Below, piece by piece: positions 1 to 7,214 of a stretch of DNA of 12,680 nucleotides. The first letter of the stretch is position 1, and the number at the start of each line of letters is the position of its first letter. This stretch comes from an uncultured Treponema sp. GTDB taxonomy: Bacteria; Spirochaetota; Spirochaetia; Treponematales; Treponemataceae. The stretch spans positions 1-12,680 of the forward strand of contig CALGGS010000158.1 of the NCBI GenBank assembly GCA_937915735.1. The letters run 5' to 3'. Made by a program: the position numbers and the translations under genes. Under the pieces are notes generated by a model that ran no database searches, had not been told where the DNA came from, and saw only the letters and a list, made by a program, of their open reading frames with translations.

Positions 1-110
1 TTGAGGCGGTCAGGAACTTACTTGCAATGCACATACTCACAAATGAGCAAATTGCCCAAGCTCTAGAAATTTCTCTTGATGAAGTCCAAGCTTTATCCCA
101 AAAAAATTAG
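1..110 (+). CDS. C-terminal fragment of a probable Rpn-family nuclease / putative transposase
   Basis: The only plus-strand gene, cut by the left edge. Reading frame 3 from base 3 gives 35 residues beginning EAVRNLLAMHILTNEQIAQA and ending in SQKN before TAG at 108-110. The pattern 'A..LL.M.I.TNEQIA.A..IS..EV..L' is the usual C-terminal tail of the Rpn (recombination-promoting nuclease, PD-(D/E)XK, YhgA-like) proteins, in which a short helix-turn-helix-like segment follows the nuclease core. None of the catalytic core is in the window, so the assignment rests on the tail alone. It converges on the lipoprotein gene, with 25 bases between the two stop codons. These proteins are often present in many copies in Treponema genomes and act on DNA in the cytoplasm. 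It could also be another protein with a similar tail. Confidence 0.6.
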   Translation, partial: EAVRNLLAMHILTNEQIAQALEISLDEVQALSQKN

Positions 111-128
111 AGGCTTCCATTACTAATT
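99..128 (-). terminator. Possible weak intrinsic terminator of the four-gene operon
   Basis: Read on the minus strand, AATTAG (128-123) and CTAATT (110-105) can pair around a 12-base loop and run straight into seven Ts (106-100). It lies just after the lipoprotein stop, where a terminator is expected. The stem is only six base pairs and AT-rich, and it overlaps the end of the convergent gene, so the call is tentative. Confidence 0.3.
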
Positions 129-135
129 CACAGTT

Positions 136-2844
136 TTAGTTTTTTGGCAAAATCTTGAAATTCGCAGACTCGGCGTTGCTTTCAGTGTCGCCGTCAGAAC
201 CGACAGAAACCCCGACCAGCAGAACAAAGTGATTTTTACCATCTGAATAATCATCAAATGAAAGAGTAATGCTTTCTCCGCTTCCGCTTGTAGTTCCGTC
301 GACAAGCCAGGTCCATGAATTATAGAGTCCGCCGGCAGCAAAGGTTATCGTTTCATTTTCTTCATCAATTGTAACTACAAGCTGGTTTATGTTGCTTGTG
401 CTCGCCCTTTGCCTCCATACAGCGTACAAGGTCATATCTTCCGCGACTGAATAATAAGAGCCGTCGCCTGCAACTACTGTTGAAGAAGCAGGGCTTGTCG
501 CCCAGCCGGTAAAATTATATCCAGTCCGAACAAATGTGTTTGTATTAAGAGCCTGGCTGACACCGTAAGTAAAGGTCATTGAGTCCATTGAGCCGCTCGC
601 CGCTCCGTTTCCGTCAAAGGTCAGGGTGTATGTTTCGGGCATCCATTTTGCATAAACCTGAATATAGCTTGTAATTTCCGTGCTGAAATCAAATTCGCTG
701 ACAAGGCTTCCTGAAGTCTCCCCCTCAGAATCCCAGCCCAAGAAAGTATAATGCTCTTTTACCGGATTATCGGGCATTGTTGCTCTTCCGCCATATTCAA
801 TTTCCTGAGATTCTATTGCCTCCCTTGTCAAAGAATCGACGAATACAACATCATTTTTCTGAATATCCCAGACTGCATAAAGAGTAATGCTTTCGCCACT
901 TCTGAGCGAATCCCAGTTGCTTTCTGAAATCTCCTCGCCATCTGAATATGTCGCCGAAGTCGCCGTCAGGCTTGTGGCCCAGCCCTTAAAATCATAGCCT
1001 TCCTTGCTGAATGAATTCGGCTCAAGATTCACAGGAAGAATATCCCCGCTTAGAGACTGCTCACTCATAGAGCCGATTCCGCCGTTTGAATCATAAGAAA
1101 TAGTAAGGCTCTGAGCCGTCCAATGAGCATAAAGATAAATATTATCATTAATTTCTGAATCAAAATCAAAGGGATTTGAGAAATCGCCGCTATTGTAAAG
1201 GCTTTCAGTGAACCAACCGTCAAAATCATAGCCGGTTTTAATGGGCTCACTTGGTTTTGTCGCTTTTGAGCCGGCTTCTAGATACTGATATTTAACATCT
1301 TCCGTATCTGTCCACACGCCTCCATCTGGAAGCTCGAAATTGACAGCATAATGCTGAACATCCCAGGTCGCATAGAAAGTAAGCTCGACATTTCCGCTCT
1401 CATTATTTCGGATAGTTTCCCACAGATAAGCATCCAGCCCCCAAGTGACAGATTCATAACCAGAACCGGCGTAAGTATAGTTTACGCTCCAGCCATTGAA
1501 CATATAGCCGTTTTGAGGAGTGAAATCACAATCAATCGAAACCCACTGAGGATTTCCGTCAGAATCAAAAAAATCTGCATAAACAAAGGTTCGGTCAGCC
1601 ATCGTGCCGCTGGCAGAGCTTGAATTCTTGTCAAAATGAATCGTTATAGACTGCTCTTCCCATTTTGCGTAAAGATTTAAGTCTTCCTTTATGACTGTAG
1701 CAAAATCAAATTCGCTGTCTAGGCTTCCGCCGTCATCGCTTGAAGTATACCAGCCCTTAAAGTCGTAGCCCGTTCGACTCAAAGCTTCAATACCTTCGAG
1801 AGTCTCGCCCCAGGCTACATAGTATGTTTCAAAGTCAGAGCTTCCATCATTTTTGAAAAGATTCACCTCATAATAAATCGGATTCCAGAATGCGTAAAAA
1901 TCAACATCTGTCTCAGGATAAGTCGCCGTCGTAATCCAAGAGCCGTCAGAGTAAGATTTTCCACTTCCCTCAGGATTCGTGTTCCAGACAGAGAAATTAT
2001 GACCTTCTTTTTTAAATTTATTGGCCTCAAGATAAACATCGCCTGAAACAACCTCAGAATATTTTAGAATTTGTGAGTACTCGCTGATTTCATCTCCGTT
2101 TTCGTCAGTGTAAGTTCCGCCGTTACCGTGATAAGTGACAGTGACCTTGTCCTTGAGCCAGAGTGCGTAAAGATTTACTACAGAGCCTTCTGTGCTTGAA
2201 AGATTTAAAACGCTTTCTTCATCAAGATAGTCAATGACATTTGCAGACTGATCAGCAGAAAGTCCCCAGCCGATAAAAGTATAATTCTCCCTCTCAAAGG
2301 TGTTTTTAGTCAGAGTCTGGGCCTCATCGTAGGTAAAAACCTGACTTTCCATTTCGCCGCTTCCGCCGTTAGCGTAAAAAGCTACTGTATACTCAATCGG
2401 CTCCCAGTCAGCAACAAAAAGAGATGCCGGTGAGGAAGTTACGAGAGCCTGAGTGACGGTTCCGTCATCCTCATTAAGCTCCCAGCCATCGGGTAATTCT
2501 GAAGACTCAGAGCCGTTATAATAAAACCAGGATTCAAATTTGTAGCCGGTTTTTAAATCACTAAATTTAGAGTCTTTATATGTCGGAAATTTAGTGATTT
2601 TTGTTCCAATCTGATAAGAAACCTGCCTGAAATCCACATCACCATTTTCAGAAGGATTTTCTGAATAGTAAGTGAAATTCGTATGAAAGTCATTGTCTAA
2701 ATCATCGAGCAAATCAGCATCTGAATCACAAGCCAAAAAATTGAAAACTGAAAACAAAAAAAGAAAAATCAAAAAAAAGCGAGAGAATCTTGTCATTTCG
2801 AGTGAGTGATGCGAACCGAGAAATCTATCCTTCAAATATGACAT
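136..2844 (-). CDS. Large lipoprotein with about nine InlB B (Listeria-Bacteroides) repeats
   Basis: About 902 residues from the chosen start. A hydrophobic stretch ending FNFLAC is a lipobox, with the lipidated Cys at residue 39, so the product should be exported and lipid-anchored, probably on the outer membrane. Roughly residues 55-820 hold eight clear and one degenerate repeat of about 70-95 residues. Each starts with a strand such as 'YTLTFDGNGA', carries 'GY.F.GW' in the middle and ends in 'LYA.W'. This is the Flg_new/InlB B-repeat fold, known from surface proteins and adhesins. The last 80 residues (with WTWLVDG) resemble an Ig-like domain. Start: an AGGGG ribosome site at 2856-2852 lies seven bases before ATG 2844. 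ATG 2871 and ATG 2796 are alternatives; the latter gives a more usual 22-residue signal peptide but has no evident ribosome site. The start lies 10 bases after the barrel gene stop, so it is probably the last gene of the operon. Ligand unknown. Confidence 0.85.
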   Translation of the reverse strand: MSYLKDRFLGSHHSLEMTRFSRFFLIFLFLFSVFNFLACDSDADLLDDLDNDFHTNFTYYSENPSENGDVDFRQVSYQIGTKITKFPTYKDSKFSDLKTGYKFESWFYYNGSESSELPDGWELNEDDGTVTQALVTSSPASLFVADWEPIEYTVAFYANGGSGEMESQVFTYDEAQTLTKNTFERENYTFIGWGLSADQSANVIDYLDEESVLNLSSTEGSVVNLYALWLKDKVTVTYHGNGGTYTDENGDEISEYSQILKYSEVVSGDVYLEANKFKKEGHNFSVWNTNPEGSGKSYSDGSWITTATYPETDVDFYAFWNPIYYEVNLFKNDGSSDFETYYVAWGETLEGIEALSRTGYDFKGWYTSSDDGGSLDSEFDFATVIKEDLNLYAKWEEQSITIHFDKNSSSASGTMADRTFVYADFFDSDGNPQWVSIDCDFTPQNGYMFNGWSVNYTYAGSGYESVTWGLDAYLWETIRNNESGNVELTFYATWDVQHYAVNFELPDGGVWTDTEDVKYQYLEAGSKATKPSEPIKTGYDFDGWFTESLYNSGDFSNPFDFDSEINDNIYLYAHWTAQSLTISYDSNGGIGSMSEQSLSGDILPVNLEPNSFSKEGYDFKGWATSLTATSATYSDGEEISESNWDSLRSGESITLYAVWDIQKNDVVFVDSLTREAIESQEIEYGGRATMPDNPVKEHYTFLGWDSEGETSGSLVSEFDFSTEITSYIQVYAKWMPETYTLTFDGNGAASGSMDSMTFTYGVSQALNTNTFVRTGYNFTGWATSPASSTVVAGDGSYYSVAEDMTLYAVWRQRASTSNINQLVVTIDEENETITFAAGGLYNSWTWLVDGTTSGSGESITLSFDDYSDGKNHFVLLVGVSVGSDGDTESNAESANFKILPKN
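2790..2832. repeat. Dispersed GTCATTTCGAG-type repeat inside the lipoprotein signal sequence
   Basis: On the plus strand the segment starts TGTCATTTCGAGTGAGTGAT and continues to CGAGAAATCTATCC. It matches, from memory, the short intergenic repeat family 'GTCATTTCGAG...CGAGAAATC' found in many copies in various bacterial genomes. Here it is read in frame on the minus strand as DRFLGSHHSLEMT, a phrase typical of translated repeat DNA and not of a signal peptide. It shares its GTCATT end with the element at 9900-9973. Exact boundaries and copy number cannot be determined from this window. Confidence 0.6.
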
Positions 2845-2856
2845 AAACATTCCCCT
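2842..2856 (-). promoter_or_regulatory. Ribosome binding site that decides the lipoprotein start
   Basis: On the minus strand, AGGGG (2856-2852) overlaps the TAG stop of the barrel gene and precedes ATG 2844 by seven bases. The intervening in-frame ATG at 2850 would be only one base away and is too close, and ATG 2871 lies upstream. The arrangement suggests translational coupling to the preceding gene. Confidence 0.6.
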
Positions 2857-4453
2857 AAAACCTGAATCCAAGAGCTGCGTATGGAGTTACGAAGCCCATT
2901 GAAGCTGAACTCGTAAGGACATGGGTAAAATCCGCCCCAAGTTCAAGGACTATGAATTTCCACGGAATATAAAAAAGAGAAATTCCCCCGGCTGCCACAG
3001 GATATATGTAGGAAACCTGCGATGACAAACCTTTATTTGAGTCCTGGGCAGAGGTGTACTCAATGCTTTTTTGAATATAATCAAATCCGAGTCCGCCCTT
3101 GGCAGTCAAAAAAAGGTTCCCGACAAGCTTATGCTGCCATAGTAATTTTACATCAAAAATGTTAGAAATCAATTCTGCCGAATAAAATTCCGTCTCACTT
3201 TCAAATCTATTTCCGATATATCCGATTTCAAAGCCAAATTTATTGCTTCTGCCCTTAAAAGGCAAAAATTTCGCCCTGACATTCAGCGAAGGAGTCATAT
3301 AATTATCATAATAATCCCTGATTCTTGAGTCATAAAGGCTGACTGTGTAACCGGCCCCGCCGACAAGACTTATGTCCTTCCATTCGTAGGGCTGATTCTT
3401 TTTCGCCAATTTTGCCTGCCTTTTTGCCTCGGCTTTTTCTGCCTTTTCCCTGGCGATTCTCTCGGCTTCAAGACGCGCTTTTTCTTCCGCCTCCGCCTTT
3501 TCACGGGCAACTCTCTGCCGCTCGGCTTCTTCCCGCTCAAGTCTGGCTTTTTCTTCGGCGGCGATTCTCTGCCGTTCAGCCTCTTCCCGTTCAAGCTTGG
3601 CTTTCTCTTCGGCGGCGATTCTCTTCCGCTCAGCCTCTTCCCGTTCAAGCCTCAGCCTCTCTTCCTCCGCCGCTTTTTCCCTTGCTATTCTTTCGGCTTC
3701 TGCCTTTTCCCGGGCAATTCTCTCTTCCTCGGCTTTTCTGATATATTCATCAAGATTTTCTACAAATTCTCGCTTTGCGGCTTTTTCCGTCTCTGCTTTT
3801 ATTGCCGCAACCTCCGCCTCGGTGTAAGTTTTTTCGCCCGTAACGGTGATTAGCTCGCTCACAGAAGAAAGTCCGCTGGCATTTGTTACACGAAGGCGCC
3901 ATTTTCCAGGAGGAACATTCTTAAAATCGAGATGGGTAATATTTCCCGTCTCGGAGCTTGTGCTTCCGATTTTAGCCCTCTCACTGGGAGTAATCGAGCC
4001 TTCAAGGTCTTCGCTCACAAGTTCAAATTTTGACGAAGCGTTTATATCTGAAATATTCACATTGATTCCGACACGGCTCTCCCCTTCGGCAGTGCTGATA
4101 TTTCTGTCAACGCTCGTAATTTTCGGGGTATTTGCCTTAAAGACTTCAAAATTCGCCCAAGCAGAAACGCTGGATTCTTTTCCCAAAAAGTCGTAGGCCG
4201 TAACCCTGTAGCGATATTTTCCTGGAGCGAGAGAAAGCTCCGTTGATGTTTTGTCAGTTTTTATATTTTCACTTCGGCCGGTCGTGACATTCTGAACTTC
4301 AACCTTGTATTCAAGTGCGTTCGCGTTAGATTTCCATTGGATTTTCTGCAAGAAGAGAGCTTCCTGTGCAGACAAGTGCAAGACAACGAAAAGAGTCATA
4401 AGTATAGCAAAGATTTTTGACGGCAGACGGGGCAATATATTTCTAATTTCCAT
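2855..4453 (-). CDS. Secreted fibronectin-like / coiled-coil / outer-membrane beta-barrel protein
   Basis: 532 residues from ATG 4453. Residues 1-29 are a Sec signal peptide, with likely cleavage after LSA. Residues about 35-105 form a fibronectin type III-like domain ('IQWK...ALEYKVEVQN', 'PGKYRYRVTAYD') and 108-199 a second Ig-like domain. Residues about 208-353 are a highly charged, Ala/Glu/Arg/Lys-rich coiled coil with tandem 18-residue units. Residues 356-532 alternate polar and hydrophobic strands and end in GFRF with a terminal Phe, as outer-membrane barrels do; about eight strands would fit. The predicted layout is barrel in the outer membrane with the rest in the periplasm. The chosen start overlaps the previous gene by 11 bases and gives a standard signal peptide; ATG 4498 would put 15 extra residues before it. 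The position after the cyclase and FecR genes resembles T. pallidum TP0483, reported as fibronectin-binding; this is from memory and orthology is unproven. Confidence 0.75.
   Translation of the reverse strand: MEIRNILPRLPSKIFAILMTLFVVLHLSAQEALFLQKIQWKSNANALEYKVEVQNVTTGRSENIKTDKTSTELSLAPGKYRYRVTAYDFLGKESSVSAWANFEVFKANTPKITSVDRNISTAEGESRVGINVNISDINASSKFELVSEDLEGSITPSERAKIGSTSSETGNITHLDFKNVPPGKWRLRVTNASGLSSVSELITVTGEKTYTEAEVAAIKAETEKAAKREFVENLDEYIRKAEEERIAREKAEAERIAREKAAEEERLRLEREEAERKRIAAEEKAKLEREEAERQRIAAEEKARLEREEAERQRVAREKAEAEEKARLEAERIAREKAEKAEAKRQAKLAKKNQPYEWKDISLVGGAGYTVSLYDSRIRDYYDNYMTPSLNVRAKFLPFKGRSNKFGFEIGYIGNRFESETEFYSAELISNIFDVKLLWQHKLVGNLFLTAKGGLGFDYIQKSIEYTSAQDSNKGLSSQVSYIYPVAAGGISLFYIPWKFIVLELGADFTHVLTSSASMGFVTPYAALGFRF
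3458..3673 (-). repeat. 54-base tandem repeats encoding 18-residue coiled-coil units
   Basis: Four consecutive 18-residue units occur in the barrel protein. The two central ones (3619-3512) are nearly identical, IAAEEKAKLEREEAERQR and IAAEEKARLEREEAERQR, and the flanking units are diverged. The DNA shows the 54-base period directly: GGCGGCGATT at 3557 recurs at 3611. The repeats are coding, with no spacer pattern. Recombination between units could alter the length of the coiled coil without a frameshift. Confidence 0.85.
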
Positions 4454-7214
4454 ACATTTTCCCCGGAGTAATGGTTTCGACTCTTGTAGGCGAGTCAAAA
4501 CTGATTCGGAAGCTGCGCGCAGAGGCCCTTCCCTTTTGCTCTAAGTAACCGTCCTTTGCATAAGAGAAAGGAGTTACAGTCCATTCAAAGCTGCCGACAT
4601 CAAGAATCGAAAGGTCCTTGATTCTGGCACTATTTGCCTTCGTATTTCGCTCTGTAAAAATTACACGGCTCTTTCCATTTGCTTCTTTTTTGTAAAGGGT
4701 GAATGTGTAAGCCGTAGCCCCGCTCACTTCGGCCCATAAAAATTCGATGGTGCGGTGATTTTTAAGATAATCGCCCGTCATCACGAAATTCTGCCCTGGT
4801 GAAATTAAAGCGGGGCTTTCCAAATCGGGAACAGAATCAACAGAAAAATGCATTATCGCAGAATCAATAGGAATTCCCTCCCTCGTGCTTGCCTCAATCT
4901 TCCAGATGTAGCTTCCTTCCGTGAGCCTGTTCATCGAAACGCTAGTTCTTGTCGTGTCGATTGATTCGATTACACGAGATGAGCCGTCCCTTTGCTTTTT
5001 TGAGAGGACGAATTTATATGACGAGCTTCTGTCTTTTCCCGGAACCCAAGTAAAGACGAGAGGATTTCTTAAAGCAGTAAGACCTGAAACCCTCGTGTTG
5101 TCGCTTGGACTTTGAGCGAGAATCATTGAAGGAGAGCGTACGCTAAAGCTTCTTTCTGCGGCAACTGAAATTCTTGAAGCAGAAGCTATTGCCTGAATCT
5201 CTGCAACATAATTTCCATCCTCAAGTACAAACTGAGCTTGCGTATCTCTGACTTCTCCGACACTTTTTACGACTTCACCGTTAGCCTTTGAGATTTTAAC
5301 AGAATAATACTGGGCATCGCTTACGCTTTTCCATGCAAGTGTGACAGGAGCCCAGTTATAGACCGTCACTTCCTCGTTTTGAGCAGGCTTGTAAATTTCA
5401 GGAGGAGTCAGCTCTGACAAAACCGTGAACATTCTGCTCTGAGTGATTCCAGCCAGGGCGCCATTTTCACCACGAACGCCGACACGCCACCAATAAGAGC
5501 CAGGCTGCAAGCGCACATTATCCAGAACCGAAGACTGACTCGCGCGCTCAATCTGAATATTCTGAAAATTCGGAGTGGAAGAAATCTGAATTACGGCAGA
5601 AGAGCCTGATTTTTCATATTCATCAGAAAGCTTCCACATAAAAGCAAGGCTTGAAACACGCTCTTTTTCAACACTGAAATTTTCCGGCGGATAAAGCAGC
5701 TTGTTGTCCCCTGCAACATAGCGGGTAACTCGGAATGCCCTGATTTCTGACTCAGGGTGAGTATCTCCCTCTTCAGAAGATTTCCGTAAGATTTTCCAGT
5801 AATAAGTCCCGTCATGAAGCTCTGAAGGAGAAAATTCCTTTGAGTAACGGTTTTCGCCCGTAGTCACGGTGTAAACGACATTGTTAAAATCATAATCACG
5901 GGCAATTATCAAATCATAAGAGGCATTCTTGACCTCAGATTTCCAGATAAAATTTGCGCCAATATTTTCCCGATAAACAATTTGAGCGTTGTCCGCTGGT
6001 GAAGAAAGCTCCGGCCGCCTGATTTCCTGATTTTTTGTGATTTTAAAAGAGTAAACCGGACTTTCGCCCGTATATCCCAGCTTGTTAAGAGAATAAAAAG
6101 GAGTTACCTGCCAAAAATATTCGCCTTCCCCAAGCCCGTCAAGGCTTACGAAATTCCCCGCAATCTCTGAATCCGAAACAATTTGCTTCATATCAGGAGT
6201 CGACGAAAGCAAAAGCCTGTACCGCTCGGCATATTCATTTCCAGTCCAGCGAAAAGCGATTCGCGGAAGAGTTTCCCTGTATTTAAATGAAGTTCCGGTT
6301 TGAGGAGAAATTCCTTCGATGCTTGCGATTCTTTCGACAGAGATTTTCCCCTCAATCATCCTGTCCTTCGTAGAATTCGTGAAAGCCCTCCAATAAGTCA
6401 CCCCGCTTGTAAGAACGAGCTGCGTACTGTTTCCAGGGAATTCCCTGTTTGTCTTAAGATTTTTAAAATCACGGGAAGCTGATGTCTGAATCGTCAGGTT
6501 CCCGCCTTCGCTTGTTTTCCATTCAAATTTTACTGGAACATTAATTTCGTTCACATTTATCAACTTCAGTTCTTTTGGAGGATAAAGTACCGTCACGGCA
6601 TTTTTTTGAATTTCCTGCCCTCTCTCCACATTCACGCTCTCACCATAAGAAAGGCTTTGAGTCTGACCGCTTTCAGTCATAATCTGGGCACTTCCGCTTT
6701 TTACTTCGACATTGTTCAAGCCTGTCTCGCTGTCAGATTTTGCCGCAAGGGAGCTTCCGGCGTCAACATTTACGACAGAACCATCGCCCAATTTTACATC
6801 AAGAGCATTTTTTGCGCCTGTCGAGTCAATCTGAATGTCTCCGCCGTCAATCGAAATCTGAATTCCGCCACTTGAGGACGAGCCGACCTGAATCATCGTG
6901 TTCTCGCCCAAATCGATTACAGTTCCGTCAGTAAGAGTTAAAATAGCCTGAGCCAAGTCCGCAGTTCTGATTGTATCCCCGAAGTAAAGCTTTGTTCCGG
7001 ATGCGACCCTCTCCCAAACGACCCTGTCGTCGAATTTTCTTTGGGCAACATTATGCTTGAATGAGATAGTTCCAACTTCTACTTTGTCGCTTCGCACAGT
7101 GAATGAATTCAAGTCCTGCCAGAAAAGATAAGCGAAGAAACTCGCGGCACCCAGACAGAAAAGAATCACAAGAAAATCAATTGCCAGCGACTTGAATTTT
7201 GTTTTCTTCCGCAT
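4443..7214 (-). CDS. Inner-membrane-anchored periplasmic FecR-domain protein with about seven fibronectin-like modules
   Basis: 923 residues from ATG 7214. A basic N-terminus is followed by one membrane segment (residues about 11-33, LAIDFLVILFCLGAASFFAY), with no cleavage site, so the rest is periplasmic. Residues about 70-192 match a FecR domain ('GTKLYFGDTIRT', 'LTLTDGTVIDLGENT'). From about 210 to 905 come seven modules of about 95 residues, each with a 'F.W' strand, a Y-containing strand and 'G.Y.W.V' near its end, typical of fibronectin type III-like folds. In FecR proteins this domain relays signals across the periplasm to a sigma factor, but no sigma gene is present here; the upstream partner is an adenylate cyclase instead. 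It overlaps the cyclase gene by 38 bases. AAGG lies nine bases before the chosen start; ATG 7253 is an alternative with 13 more residues. I infer a scaffold or relay role. Confidence 0.8.
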   Translation of the reverse strand: MRKKTKFKSLAIDFLVILFCLGAASFFAYLFWQDLNSFTVRSDKVEVGTISFKHNVAQRKFDDRVVWERVASGTKLYFGDTIRTADLAQAILTLTDGTVIDLGENTMIQVGSSSSGGIQISIDGGDIQIDSTGAKNALDVKLGDGSVVNVDAGSSLAAKSDSETGLNNVEVKSGSAQIMTESGQTQSLSYGESVNVERGQEIQKNAVTVLYPPKELKLINVNEINVPVKFEWKTSEGGNLTIQTSASRDFKNLKTNREFPGNSTQLVLTSGVTYWRAFTNSTKDRMIEGKISVERIASIEGISPQTGTSFKYRETLPRIAFRWTGNEYAERYRLLLSSTPDMKQIVSDSEIAGNFVSLDGLGEGEYFWQVTPFYSLNKLGYTGESPVYSFKITKNQEIRRPELSSPADNAQIVYRENIGANFIWKSEVKNASYDLIIARDYDFNNVVYTVTTGENRYSKEFSPSELHDGTYYWKILRKSSEEGDTHPESEIRAFRVTRYVAGDNKLLYPPENFSVEKERVSSLAFMWKLSDEYEKSGSSAVIQISSTPNFQNIQIERASQSSVLDNVRLQPGSYWWRVGVRGENGALAGITQSRMFTVLSELTPPEIYKPAQNEEVTVYNWAPVTLAWKSVSDAQYYSVKISKANGEVVKSVGEVRDTQAQFVLEDGNYVAEIQAIASASRISVAAERSFSVRSPSMILAQSPSDNTRVSGLTALRNPLVFTWVPGKDRSSSYKFVLSKKQRDGSSRVIESIDTTRTSVSMNRLTEGSYIWKIEASTREGIPIDSAIMHFSVDSVPDLESPALISPGQNFVMTGDYLKNHRTIEFLWAEVSGATAYTFTLYKKEANGKSRVIFTERNTKANSARIKDLSILDVGSFEWTVTPFSYAKDGYLEQKGRASARSFRISFDSPTRVETITPGKMYGN

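Noticed and set aside
3458..3673. Periodic DNA considered as a CRISPR array
   Set aside because: The 54-base units are contiguous, keep the reading frame and encode a coiled coil; there are no unique spacers.
3412..3827. Open plus-strand frames opposite the coiled-coil region (3412-3741 and 3597-3827)
   Set aside because: Their Arg/Leu/Pro/Ser/Ala-rich translations are the antisense of the Glu/Ala/Arg repeats; they have no family features and no ribosome sites were evident.
4454..4498. ATG at 4498 as start of the barrel protein
   Set aside because: ATG 4453 gives a standard signal peptide and a short 11-base overlap with the previous gene; the extra 15 residues are not signal-like.
4443..7214. 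Classical FecI-FecR-FecA iron-siderophore regulation
   Set aside because: There is no sigma factor and no TonB-dependent receptor (no plug domain or TonB box, and the barrel is too small); only the FecR domain is shared.
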